From the NCBI GenBank assembly GCA_021129785.1, contig JAJOKQ010000005.1, forward strand, positions 1 through 6,097: a DNA stretch of 6,097 nt, in the 5' to 3' direction. Under the pieces are notes generated by a model. The model saw nothing but the letters and a program-made list of their open reading frames with translations. It was not told the origin of the DNA and did not search any database. This DNA is from Clostridiales bacterium. Its GTDB lineage: Bacteria > Bacillota > Clostridia > Peptostreptococcales > NVVX01. The position numbers and the translations under genes were made by a program. Shown here piece after piece: positions 1 through 6,097 of this stretch. Position 1 is the stretch's first letter. Every line of letters starts with the position of its first letter.

Positions 1-1
1 A

Positions 2-259
2 TTGGATTTAATAAGCAGATTCATGTCAAAAAATAATAAAATTAAATGCTTGCCAGCTAAATTTATGTAGAGAAGATAAATAATGAAGTATATAGCAGAA
101 AAAATTCAATTAGGTAAAGTATATATTGAAAAAGAAATTAATCAAATTGTCGCTAATTGTATTGAGTTCGAGGATTACGTTACTGTTAGGAGAGAGTTAT
201 GCGACTTTGGTTTTTTAACAAGAACTGATGATGGTAAAGAGTATACACGAAATGAATAA
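2..259 (+). pseudogene. DUF2087-domain protein gene, interrupted by two in-frame stops, 5' end outside window
   Basis: One reading frame runs from the window edge to TAA at 257-259, broken only by TAG at 68-70 and TAA at 77-79. Before the stops it encodes a stretch ending KIKCLPAKFM. After them it encodes IMKYIAEKI, then VYIEKEIN, DYVTVRRELCDFGFL and RTDDGKEY. These pieces follow, in order and with the expected spacing, the DUF2087 pattern as I remember it: a K-x-LPAK start, a helix, a Y-x-EKE-[VI]-N motif, then D-Y-x-x-[LV]-RRE-L and a dG-x-x-Y end. The two stops fall in the lysine-rich stretch after PAK, and no insertion or deletion is needed to align the parts. The simplest reading is two nonsense substitutions (for example AAG to TAG and TTA to TAA) in a gene that was once intact. 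DUF2087 has no defined biochemical role; it is often found in small transcription-regulator-like proteins. Alternatives are a sequencing error or re-initiation at the ATG at 83. Confidence 0.72.
83..259 (+). CDS. possible residual 58-aa DUF2087 C-terminal ORF
   Basis: From the ATG at 83 the frame is open for 58 codons and carries most of a DUF2087 domain: YIEKEIN at residues 14-20, DYVTVRREL at 31-39, and the GF-L-x-R then DG-x-x-Y ending at about 43-54. An automatic annotator would probably call this as a small DUF2087 protein. It lacks the N-terminal LPAK segment, which sits in the same frame just upstream but beyond two stop codons. The ribosome binding site is weak: a GAGAAG at 70-75, seven bases before the ATG. 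Translation by re-initiation after the stop at 77-79 is possible. I think it is more likely the remnant of the larger gene than an independent functional small protein. Confidence 0.5.
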   Translation: MKYIAEKIQLGKVYIEKEINQIVANCIEFEDYVTVRRELCDFGFLTRTDDGKEYTRNE

Positions 260-266
260 AAGTATT

Positions 267-311
267 AATATTCTTATTTGAGAAGTTTATTCTCCTAGAA
301 GAATATTTTTT
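267..311 (+). terminator. intrinsic (Rho-independent) terminator after the DUF2087 gene
   Basis: AATATTCTT at 267-275 is an exact inverted repeat of AAGAATATT at 299-307, giving a 9-bp outer stem. Inside it, GAGAA at 280-284 pairs with TTCTC at 290-294 around a 5-base loop, with a 4-by-4 internal loop between the two stems. A run of six T begins at 306. The structure starts seven bases after the DUF2087 stop codon. The stem is AT-rich, so it may be only moderately strong, but the position and T-run fit a terminator closing the upstream transcript. Confidence 0.75.
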
Positions 312-338
312 GCATTTAGTCACTAAACATAGTAAAAT
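310..338 (+). promoter_or_regulatory. candidate housekeeping-sigma promoter for rnc-smc-ftsY
   Basis: A TAAAAT at 333-338 matches the -10 consensus TATAAT at five of six bases. TTGCAT at 310-315 is a weak -35 (TTG conserved), with a 17-base spacer. Transcription would start near 345, giving a leader of about 40 bases before the rnc start at 385. It lies directly behind the upstream terminator, where a new operon would need its own promoter. AT-rich sequence yields such matches by chance, so confidence is moderate. Confidence 0.45.
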
Positions 339-372
339 GGTTATGGGAATAATATTCAACAAAGATGTATCC

Positions 373-379
373 AAGGGAG
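373..379 (+). promoter_or_regulatory. ribosome binding site deciding the rnc start
   Basis: AAGGGAG ends five bases before the ATG at 385. The in-frame GTG at 382 is too close to it, and the ATG at 397 too far. The longer frame from a TTG at 310 would overlap the predicted promoter and has no comparable site. Confidence 0.7.
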
Positions 380-384
380 AAGTG

Positions 385-1086
385 ATGTTTGACAAGATGA
401 GTAAAAAAATGGACGAAATTCAAAATATCATTACTTACAGATTTAAAAATATTTTAGTTTTACAAGAAGCATTAACCCATAGTTCTTATGCTAAAGAATT
501 TAAAAATGGGAAAATTGCATATAACGAAAGATTAGAATTCCTAGGTGATTCTATTTTAGGGCTGGTAGTGAGTGATTACATATTCAATAAATATACTGAT
601 TTGCCTGAAGGAGAGCTAACAAAGATAAGAGCAAATGTCGTATGTGAATCTTCGCTTGCTGAAAGAGCTTTGAAAATTAATTTAGGTAATTTTCTAAGGC
701 TAGGGAAAGGCGAACAGTTGTCAGGTGGGAGGAAGCGAGTTTCGATTCTTGCAGATGCAATGGAAGCAGTGATAGGTGCACTGTATATTGATGGAGGTCT
801 TGACGTAGCTAGAAAATTTGTCTTAGCTACTTTTGTTGAGAATGTCGAATTAGCTGCTAGAGGAAAACTAAATAAAGATTATAAAACTCAATTGCAGGAA
901 TTGTGGCAGGGAAAGTCTAAAGAAAAAATATGCTATAAAGTTGTGGGAGAAGCAGGTCCTGACCATAATAAGATTTTTGAAATTGAACTCTCTATAGGTA
1001 GCAGAGTTCTCGGGATAGGGAAAGGCAAGAGTAAAAAAGAAGCAGAGCAAGAGTCTGCTAAGATGGCATTAGAAAAAATGTTTTAA
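385..1086 (+). CDS. rnc: ribonuclease III
   Basis: This is the double-strand-specific endoribonuclease that matures rRNA precursors and processes structured mRNAs and antisense duplexes; it acts as a cytoplasmic homodimer with Mg2+. At 233 aa it has the usual bacterial length. The N-terminal RNase III domain (about 10-155) has ALTHSSYA at 29-36 and the signature ERLEFLGDS at 48-56. By alignment with known enzymes the acidic active-site residues are E48, E51, D55, E75, D124 and E127, all present. The double-stranded-RNA-binding domain (about 164-233) begins DYKTQLQE and ends in the typical KGKSKKEAEQESAKMALE helix. The ATG at 385 is chosen because AAGGGAG lies five bases ahead; a TTG at 310 would add 25 residues with no family resemblance. 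It is first in an apparent operon, 26 bases before smc, as in many Firmicutes. Nothing suggests loss of activity. Confidence 0.97.
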   Translation: MFDKMSKKMDEIQNIITYRFKNILVLQEALTHSSYAKEFKNGKIAYNERLEFLGDSILGLVVSDYIFNKYTDLPEGELTKIRANVVCESSLAERALKINLGNFLRLGKGEQLSGGRKRVSILADAMEAVIGALYIDGGLDVARKFVLATFVENVELAARGKLNKDYKTQLQELWQGKSKEKICYKVVGEAGPDHNKIFEIELSIGSRVLGIGKGKSKKEAEQESAKMALEKMF

Positions 1087-1100
1087 TAATCAAGTGATTC

Positions 1101-1107
1101 GGGGTGA
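1101..1107 (+). promoter_or_regulatory. ribosome binding site deciding the smc start
   Basis: GGGGTGA, close to the GGAGGTGA complement of the 16S rRNA end (one position as a G-U pair), ends five bases before the ATG at 1113. An alternative in-frame GTG at 1104 lies inside this site and so cannot be served by it. Confidence 0.65.
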
Positions 1108-1112
1108 CATGT

Positions 1113-4100
1113 ATGTATTTGAAGCAGATAGAAATACAAGGATTTAAATCATTTGCTGAGAGAATAGAAATGCAATTTGAAAATGGAATCACTGCGGTAG
1201 TTGGACCAAATGGTAGCGGAAAGAGTAATATTTCTGACTCTATTCGTTGGGTTTTAGGTGAACAAAGCCCTAAACTCCTTCGAGGCAGTAAAATGGAAGA
1301 TGTAATTTTTGTGGGGACTACAACTAGAAAACCTGTAGGAATGGCTGAAGTTTCACTAACTCTAGATAATTCTTCTGGAATGCTCCCGCTTGACTATGGT
1401 GAAGTTACTATCACTAGACGAGTTTACAGGTCTGGAGAAAGCGAATATTACTTAAATAAATCATCGTGTAGATTGAAAGATATTAGAGAACTACTTATGG
1501 ATACAGGGATAGGTAAAGAGGGATATTCTATTATTGGACAAGGTAAAATTGACGAGATATTAAACAGTAAGTCAGAAGATAGAATACAAATATTTGAAGA
1601 AGCGGCTGGAATAATAAAATATAAAGTAAGAAAAGAAGTTGCAGAGAAAAAATTGAACAAAACTAAAGATAATTTACTAAGAGTTCAAGATATAATTCGT
1701 GAGCTTGATAGTCAACTTGAGCCATTAAAAAGGCAAAGTTTAAAAGCAAGCAAATACATTGAGCTTAAGGAAGAACTAAAAGAAATTGAGGTTAGTTTTT
1801 ATGCGAATGAAATAAGCGCTATTAATAAGAAGCTAACTGATAAACAAGAACAAATAGATGAACTTAATAAAACTATTGATTGCTTGACTGAAGAAAAAGA
1901 GCAATTATATGTTTATTTAGAGAAGATGAAAGTAGAATTAAAAGAAAATGAAGAACTATTTTCAAAACATCAAAATGAGTATTACATAACAGTAAATGAA
2001 ATAGATAAAGCAAAAGGGTTAATTAATTTGCATAAAGAGAAGATTATTAATTGTGAAGAAGAAAAGAAACGATTAGAAAATGAAATTGAAGCGATAATAC
2101 AAAATGAAAAAACATCTAAGTCTAGGTTAGATCAAAAACTAAGTGAGCTTGAATTAGTTTGTAATCATTTAGATGATGTAGAAATAGAATTGCAAAATAA
2201 TGAAATTAGATATGATGCTGATATTGTTGATAATTTATCTAAAGAAAGTGAAATGGAGAATGATAAATCTGATATTTTAGATTACATGAATAAAATTGCT
2301 GATATGAAAAGCGAAATAAACGGGCTTAAAATATTGATTAAAACGCTAGATGACAGAGCAATTCAAGTAGAAGAAGAAAGCGAAGAAACACGAAAAAGAT
2401 TAGAAAGAATTAAGACTACTAGTATTGAACATGTAAATGATTTGGAACTTACTAAAGCAGAGATAAGGGAACTAGAGTTAAAACTTAGCAATTATTCCGT
2501 AGAAGAGAACAATTTTGAGAAAGAGTCAAGAACGAAAGAGATTAATCTTTTAAAAATTAGAGAAAAGGCGAACAAAATAATAGCTAACATAAATGTCTTA
2601 GAGAGAATGGAGAAAGAGCATGATGGCTTCTATAAAGGAGTTAAAAACATTCTTGAAGCATGTAAAAGAAACAAAAATCTTGGACAAGGCATTAATGGTG
2701 TTGTTGCTGACTTGATAAATGTTCCTAAAGGATATGAAATTGCGATTGAAACAGCTTTAGGTGCTGCAATTCAGAATATAGTTTCAGAGAATGAGGAAGA
2801 TGCAAAAAGAATAATTCATCATATGAAAAAAAATTATTTAGGAAGAATCACAGTTTTGCCACTAACTACAATTTCAAATAGGTATATTAGTAATGAAGAA
2901 AGAGATTTAATTAATAAGTTTAGTGAAGTCGAAACAGCGTATGATGTGGTTGAATTTGATGCAAAATATAAAAACATATTTTCAAATCTCCTAACACGTG
3001 TTTTGATTGTTCCTGATTTAGACGAAGGAACTAAAGTTGCTAAAGCGCTTAAATATAAGTTTAAGATTGTGACTATGGACGGAGATATTATTAATATTGG
3101 GGGATCGTTAACTGGTGGTAGTAATTCAAAAGCAAAGATAGGAGTGCTAAGTAGAAAAAGAGAGCTAGAAGATTTAAGAATAGATATTACAAATCTTAAT
3201 TTGGACAGTAAGCAAATAGAAAGTGAACTTTTACTACTTAAAGATAAGAGGCAATTGTTGAATCTTAATATTGAAAAATTGAAAAAAAGAAAACAAGAAC
3301 AGGTCCTTAAAGAGGCTACACTTAAGAATAAGGTCGAGCAGATAGACTACGAAAAAAAACAGTTTCTTGAATCATACAAAAGAACATCTGCAGAAATCAA
3401 TCAACTGAAGAATGCAAAAAAAGAAACACAGGATAAGCTTAAGATAATTGATCAAGAAATACTCGTTTTTAGCGAGAAAATTTCTGCAATTAAAAATAGA
3501 ATTCATGATGCAAAAGAGGAGTTAGACGATAAAAAAATTGTTGTTGATATTTTGAGAAATAATATTACTAAATTAAAAGTCGAAAAGGCATCGCTTATAG
3601 AGAATAAAAAATCTATACTTGCAGAAGTGGACAATTTACAAGATGCTCTTAGAGATAAAGAAGAAGTTATAGATAATAAGAAAGAAGAAATTGTTATATT
3701 GAAAAATAAAAAACAAAATTTTGAAGGAATAATGTCAGATGTAGACAATGAAATAGACTTGCTGGTAAGAAAAGCGGAAACTCTTGAAAAAAAGATTGAA
3801 GGACTAAAAATCCAAAAAACTGATATAGGGGTTGAAGAAACTAAAACAAGAGATTTGATACAGGGAACTGAGAAAACTATTTTTGATTTGCAAAGCAAAG
3901 AGCATAAATTTGATGTAAGCATAACTAAACTTGAGATGCAACAGCAAACAATTATCACAAAATTGTGGGAAGAGTACCAACTAACATACGAACAAATGCT
4001 AGATTTAGTTGGAGATAATACTAAAACAAGTAAAACTACAAAAGAAATAAAAATTATAAAAAATGAGTTAAGGGAGTTAGGAAACGTTAATATAGAGGCG

Positions 4101-4691
4101 ATTGTAGAGTATAAAAATGTTAAAGAAAGACATGAATTTCTTAACACACAGCAGAGGGATTTATTTTTGGCGCAAGATTCGCTAAATGGTATTATTAAAG
4201 AGATGGAGAAAATAATGAAGAAGCAGTTTAAAGTACAATTTGAGGTAATTAAGAAAAACTTTAACGAGGTTTTTATAAAGCTATTTGGTGGTGGCAAGGC
4301 AGATTTAATTACAATAGAGGGCGAAAATCATTTGTCATGCGGAGTAGATATAGTGGTTCAGCCACCAGGAAAAAAACTACAGAATTTATCGCTTTTGTCG
4401 GGTGGGGAGCGTGCACTAACAGCTATTGCACTACTCTTTGCAATACTCCTTGTTAAGCCAAGCCCATTTTGTGTATTAGATGAGATTGAGGCTTCGCTTG
4501 ATGATGTCAACGTAAGTAGGTTTGCAAGCTTTTTAAAAGAATTATCTAAAGATACCCAATTTATTGTGGTAACTCATAGAAAAGGAACGATGGAAATTGC
4601 AGATGTATTATATGGAGTAACAATGCAAGAACAGGGGATATCTAAATTGGTGTCTGTGAGACTAACAGATGCCAATGAAATTGCAAGCTAG
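1113..4691 (+). CDS. smc: chromosome segregation/condensation ATPase SMC
   Basis: SMC is the ATP-driven core of the bacterial condensin complex. It dimerises through its hinge, binds ScpA and ScpB (not in this window), and extrudes or tethers DNA loops on the nucleoid from ParB-parS sites. At 1192 aa it is a few residues longer than Bacillus subtilis SMC. The N-terminal head has the typical MYLKQIEIQGFKSFA start, Walker A GPNGSGKS at 31-38 (K37), the R57 finger in LLRGSK, and a Q-loop segment reading YSIIGQGKIDEIL. A long Glu/Lys-rich coiled coil runs from about 170 to 520. The hinge (about 524-670) ends in GGSLTGGS. The second coiled coil (about 680-1010) returns to the C-terminal head, with signature LSGGE at 1095-1099, Walker B VLDE with D1123 and catalytic E1124, and D-loop SLDD. 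All ATPase residues are intact. The ATG at 1113 matches the family N terminus. ftsY follows after 10 bases. Confidence 0.98.
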   Translation: MYLKQIEIQGFKSFAERIEMQFENGITAVVGPNGSGKSNISDSIRWVLGEQSPKLLRGSKMEDVIFVGTTTRKPVGMAEVSLTLDNSSGMLPLDYGEVTITRRVYRSGESEYYLNKSSCRLKDIRELLMDTGIGKEGYSIIGQGKIDEILNSKSEDRIQIFEEAAGIIKYKVRKEVAEKKLNKTKDNLLRVQDIIRELDSQLEPLKRQSLKASKYIELKEELKEIEVSFYANEISAINKKLTDKQEQIDELNKTIDCLTEEKEQLYVYLEKMKVELKENEELFSKHQNEYYITVNEIDKAKGLINLHKEKIINCEEEKKRLENEIEAIIQNEKTSKSRLDQKLSELELVCNHLDDVEIELQNNEIRYDADIVDNLSKESEMENDKSDILDYMNKIADMKSEINGLKILIKTLDDRAIQVEEESEETRKRLERIKTTSIEHVNDLELTKAEIRELELKLSNYSVEENNFEKESRTKEINLLKIREKANKIIANINVLERMEKEHDGFYKGVKNILEACKRNKNLGQGINGVVADLINVPKGYEIAIETALGAAIQNIVSENEEDAKRIIHHMKKNYLGRITVLPLTTISNRYISNEERDLINKFSEVETAYDVVEFDAKYKNIFSNLLTRVLIVPDLDEGTKVAKALKYKFKIVTMDGDIINIGGSLTGGSNSKAKIGVLSRKRELEDLRIDITNLNLDSKQIESELLLLKDKRQLLNLNIEKLKKRKQEQVLKEATLKNKVEQIDYEKKQFLESYKRTSAEINQLKNAKKETQDKLKIIDQEILVFSEKISAIKNRIHDAKEELDDKKIVVDILRNNITKLKVEKASLIENKKSILAEVDNLQDALRDKEEVIDNKKEEIVILKNKKQNFEGIMSDVDNEIDLLVRKAETLEKKIEGLKIQKTDIGVEETKTRDLIQGTEKTIFDLQSKEHKFDVSITKLEMQQQTIITKLWEEYQLTYEQMLDLVGDNTKTSKTTKEIKIIKNELRELGNVNIEAIVEYKNVKERHEFLNTQQRDLFLAQDSLNGIIKEMEKIMKKQFKVQFEVIKKNFNEVFIKLFGGGKADLITIEGENHLSCGVDIVVQPPGKKLQNLSLLSGGERALTAIALLFAILLVKPSPFCVLDEIEASLDDVNVSRFASFLKELSKDTQFIVVTHRKGTMEIADVLYGVTMQEQGISKLVSVRLTDANEIAS

Positions 4692-4696
4692 GAGGA
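4690..4696 (+). promoter_or_regulatory. ribosome binding site of ftsY, overlapping the smc stop
   Basis: AGGAGGA is a near-perfect Shine-Dalgarno site five bases before the ATG at 4702. Its first two bases are the last two of the smc TAG stop (4689-4691), so ribosomes finishing smc clear or occupy the ftsY initiation region. This fixes the start and argues for translational coupling. Confidence 0.85.
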
Positions 4697-4701
4697 ATAA
4701 A

Positions 4702-5640
4702 ATGTTTGGTAAAAAAGAAGAAAAAGTTTCGCTGTTTAAGAGACTAAAAGAAGGTTTATCTAAAACTAAAAGAGGTATTACAGAAAAAATAGATAATTTG
4801 GTGAAATCATTTCACAAAATCGATGATGAACTCTTTGAAGAATTAGAAGAAATACTAATCACAGCTGATATCGGTGTGCAAACAACTTTGGAAATAATTG
4901 ACGATTTGAAAGATAGAGTTAAGACCGACAAGCTAGAGAATGCAGAAGACATTAAAGAAATTCTTAAAGAAAAGCTAATTGAAATATTAAGTGAGGGTTC
5001 ATTTGATACTAAATTAAATATTGATCCAAGTCCAGCAATAATACTTGTTGTTGGTGTAAATGGAGTTGGAAAGACCACTTCTATAGGTAAAATTGCTTTC
5101 AAGCTAAGAAACCAAGGGAAAAAAGTACTACTTGCAGCGGGTGACACTTTTAGAGCAGCCGCATCTGAGCAACTTAAAATTTGGGGAGATAGAGTAGGAG
5201 TTGACGTCATAAAGCACCAAGAAGGTGCTGACTCGTCAGCTGTAATTTATGATGCTATATGTGCAGCAAAAGCAAGAGGAATCGACGTTTTAATTTGTGA
5301 TACTGCAGGAAGACTTCATAACAAAGTAAATCTTATGAATGAGTTAGCAAAAACATTTAGAGTTATCGACAGAGAGTATAAAAATGCAACGAAAGAAGTT
5401 CTTTTGGTACTGGATGCAACTATTGGTCAAAACGCTGTTCAGCAAGCTAAAGTTTTTAAGGAAGCTGCAAATATTTCAGGGTTAGTACTTACAAAACTCG
5501 ACGGAACTGCCAAAGGCGGGGTAGTAATTAGTATAAGCAGAGAGATTAAAATACCAGTTAAACTAATTGGAGTAGGAGAAAAAATGGAAGATTTACAGGA
5601 GTTTGACTCAAAAACATACATTGATGCTCTGTTCGGATAA
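4702..5640 (+). CDS. ftsY: signal recognition particle receptor FtsY
   Basis: FtsY is the membrane-associated SRP-family GTPase that docks Ffh-bound ribosome-nascent chains at the translocon; FtsY and Ffh activate each other's GTP hydrolysis. The protein is 312 aa. It lacks the long acidic A domain of the E. coli protein and begins with a short basic, amphipathic stretch (about 1-30) suited to lipid binding. The four-helix N domain spans about 31-108, with the conserved LEEILITADIG region at 48-58. The G domain shows G1 GVNGVGKTT at 118-126, G2 DTFRAAA at 148-154, G3 DTAGR at 200-204, and G4 TKLDGTAKGG at 264-273. It ends with a GVGEKMEDLQEFD motif near 290-302. All GTPase motifs are intact. 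The start at 4702 follows a strong ribosome binding site; an upstream ATG at 4669 lies inside smc and adds unrelated residues. The usual downstream partners ylxM and ffh do not follow here. Confidence 0.98.
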   Translation: MFGKKEEKVSLFKRLKEGLSKTKRGITEKIDNLVKSFHKIDDELFEELEEILITADIGVQTTLEIIDDLKDRVKTDKLENAEDIKEILKEKLIEILSEGSFDTKLNIDPSPAIILVVGVNGVGKTTSIGKIAFKLRNQGKKVLLAAGDTFRAAASEQLKIWGDRVGVDVIKHQEGADSSAVIYDAICAAKARGIDVLICDTAGRLHNKVNLMNELAKTFRVIDREYKNATKEVLLVLDATIGQNAVQQAKVFKEAANISGLVLTKLDGTAKGGVVISISREIKIPVKLIGVGEKMEDLQEFDSKTYIDALFG

Positions 5641-5663
5641 AAGGTAAGGCAACTATAAAAAAC

Positions 5664-5672
5664 GGGAGTGAT
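5664..5672 (+). promoter_or_regulatory. ribosome binding site of the phosphofructokinase gene
   Basis: GGGAGTGAT resembles the full 16S complement with one base missing; its GGGAG part ends seven bases before the ATG at 5676. An earlier ATG at 5671 opens only a two-codon frame (ATG AAA TGA) and cannot be the gene start. Confidence 0.65.
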
Positions 5673-5675
5673 GAA

Positions 5676-6097
5676 ATGAAGTTAACAGGTAAAATATTAA
5701 TTGCACAGGGTGGGGGACCAACCGCAGTAATAAATCAGTCAATGGTAGGGGCTGTATTAGAATCTCGCAAATTCAGCCAAATTACAAAAGTTTATGGAGC
5801 AATAAAGGGCGTTGAAGGTATTATAAATGAGAATTTTATGGATTTAACAATGGAGACTACTAACAATCTTGAGAAAGTTGCTGTTACCCCTTCTTCTGCA
5901 TTGCTATCAACAAGAATTAAGCCAGACGAAGCATATTGCAAAGAAATGTTTCATGTAATGAAAGCACATAACATACGTTATTTTTTTTACATAGGAGGCA
6001 ATGATTCTGCTGATACAGTAAGGATTGTCAATGAGAGTGCGATTAAAGCTAACTATCAATTTAGAGCAATACATATTCCTAAAACTATTGATAACGA
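5676..6097 (+). CDS. 6-phosphofructokinase, predicted pyrophosphate-dependent, N-terminal part
   Basis: The enzyme phosphorylates fructose 6-phosphate to fructose 1,6-bisphosphate in glycolysis; pyrophosphate-dependent forms use PPi rather than ATP and work reversibly. The window holds 140 complete codons, about a third of a typical PPi enzyme, and the frame is open at the edge. The start shows AQGGGPTAVIN at 10-20, the phosphate-binding loop of the PFK fold. YIGGNDSADT at 105-114 corresponds to the GGDGS loop of ATP enzymes, with D110 in place of the glycine that allows ATP binding. PKTIDN at 135-140 has K136 where ATP enzymes have glycine, and D139 is the expected catalytic base. The D110 and K136 pair is the known hallmark of PPi specificity. 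The sequence TPSSALLSTR and the YFFYIGGNDS context recall a PFP subgroup I associate with proteobacteria, from memory only. The gene lies 35 bases after ftsY with no terminator, so co-transcription is likely. Confidence 0.93.
   Translation, partial: MKLTGKILIAQGGGPTAVINQSMVGAVLESRKFSQITKVYGAIKGVEGIINENFMDLTMETTNNLEKVAVTPSSALLSTRIKPDEAYCKEMFHVMKAHNIRYFFYIGGNDSADTVRIVNESAIKANYQFRAIHIPKTIDN

Noticed and set aside
2..82. Readthrough or recoding of TAG and TAA to make a full DUF2087 protein
   Set aside because: There are two different stops only two codons apart, no evident recoding structure, and both codons serve as normal terminators in neighbouring genes. Simple gene decay is more economical.
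186..395. 69-codon minus-strand frame over the DUF2087 and rnc leader region
   Set aside because: It runs through the terminator hairpin and promoter, is antisense to DUF2087 codons, and resembles no known protein.
3503..4297. 264-codon open frame on the minus strand inside smc
   Set aside because: It lies wholly opposite the SMC coiled coil and C-terminal head. Its Ser/Phe/Leu-rich translation is what antisense of Lys/Glu-rich codons gives. No ribosome binding site or recognisable domain was seen.
1113..4691. Repetitive Lys/Glu-rich stretches of smc as possible repeats or a foreign insertion
   Set aside because: They are the normal coiled-coil arms of SMC. Both halves, the hinge and both heads are in the expected order and length.
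4812..5210. 132-codon minus-strand frame inside ftsY
   Set aside because: It is the shadow of conserved FtsY codons on the other strand; the composition is low-complexity and no motif is present.
5632..5659. TATAAA at 5654-5659 as a possible promoter for the phosphofructokinase gene
   Set aside because: No acceptable -35 lies at the right spacing. The start point would fall at about 5666, inside the ribosome binding site, leaving too short a leader.
5641..5675. Possible terminator between ftsY and the phosphofructokinase gene
   Set aside because: The 35-base gap has no inverted repeat followed by a T-run on the + strand.

Overview
The window is low-GC DNA with strong Shine-Dalgarno sites ahead of each gene and the gene order rnc-smc-ftsY, which points to a Firmicute, most likely a member of the Clostridia. 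I cannot place it further from sequence alone. All recognisable genes are on the + strand and are tightly packed. No stretch longer than about 125 bases lacks a gene. I see no tRNA, rRNA, CRISPR array, insertion sequence or tandem repeat.

Left edge (1-311): the reading frame of a DUF2087-family protein enters from outside the window. It is interrupted by two in-frame stop codons close together (68-70 and 77-79) and then runs open to its natural stop at 257-259. It is best read as a decaying gene whose last 58 codons could still be translated from an ATG at 83. Seven bases after its stop lies a convincing intrinsic terminator (267-311). The candidate promoter for the next operon (310-338) begins inside the terminator's T-run.

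Core operon (385-5640): rnc (RNase III, 233 aa), smc (chromosome condensation ATPase, 1192 aa) and ftsY (signal recognition particle receptor, 312 aa) are separated by 26 and 10 bases, and the ftsY ribosome binding site overlaps the smc stop codon. All three are full length with intact catalytic motifs. Ribosome binding sites support starts downstream of the longest possible reading frames: 385 for rnc, 1113 for smc and 4702 for ftsY. The genes serve RNA processing, chromosome organisation and membrane protein targeting. They are linked by conserved co-transcription rather than by a shared pathway.

Right edge (5676-6097): the first 140 codons of a 6-phosphofructokinase follow ftsY after 35 bases with no terminator between. 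Its active-site motifs (GGNDS and PKTIDND) are of the pyrophosphate-dependent type. In many Firmicutes ylxM and ffh follow ftsY, and acpP often precedes rnc. Neither is present here, so this core segment appears to be in a rearranged neighbourhood.

I did not find a previously undescribed system. The most interesting points are the doubly interrupted DUF2087 gene, the compact terminator-promoter junction ahead of rnc, and the pyrophosphate-type phosphofructokinase in the position usually held by signal recognition particle genes.
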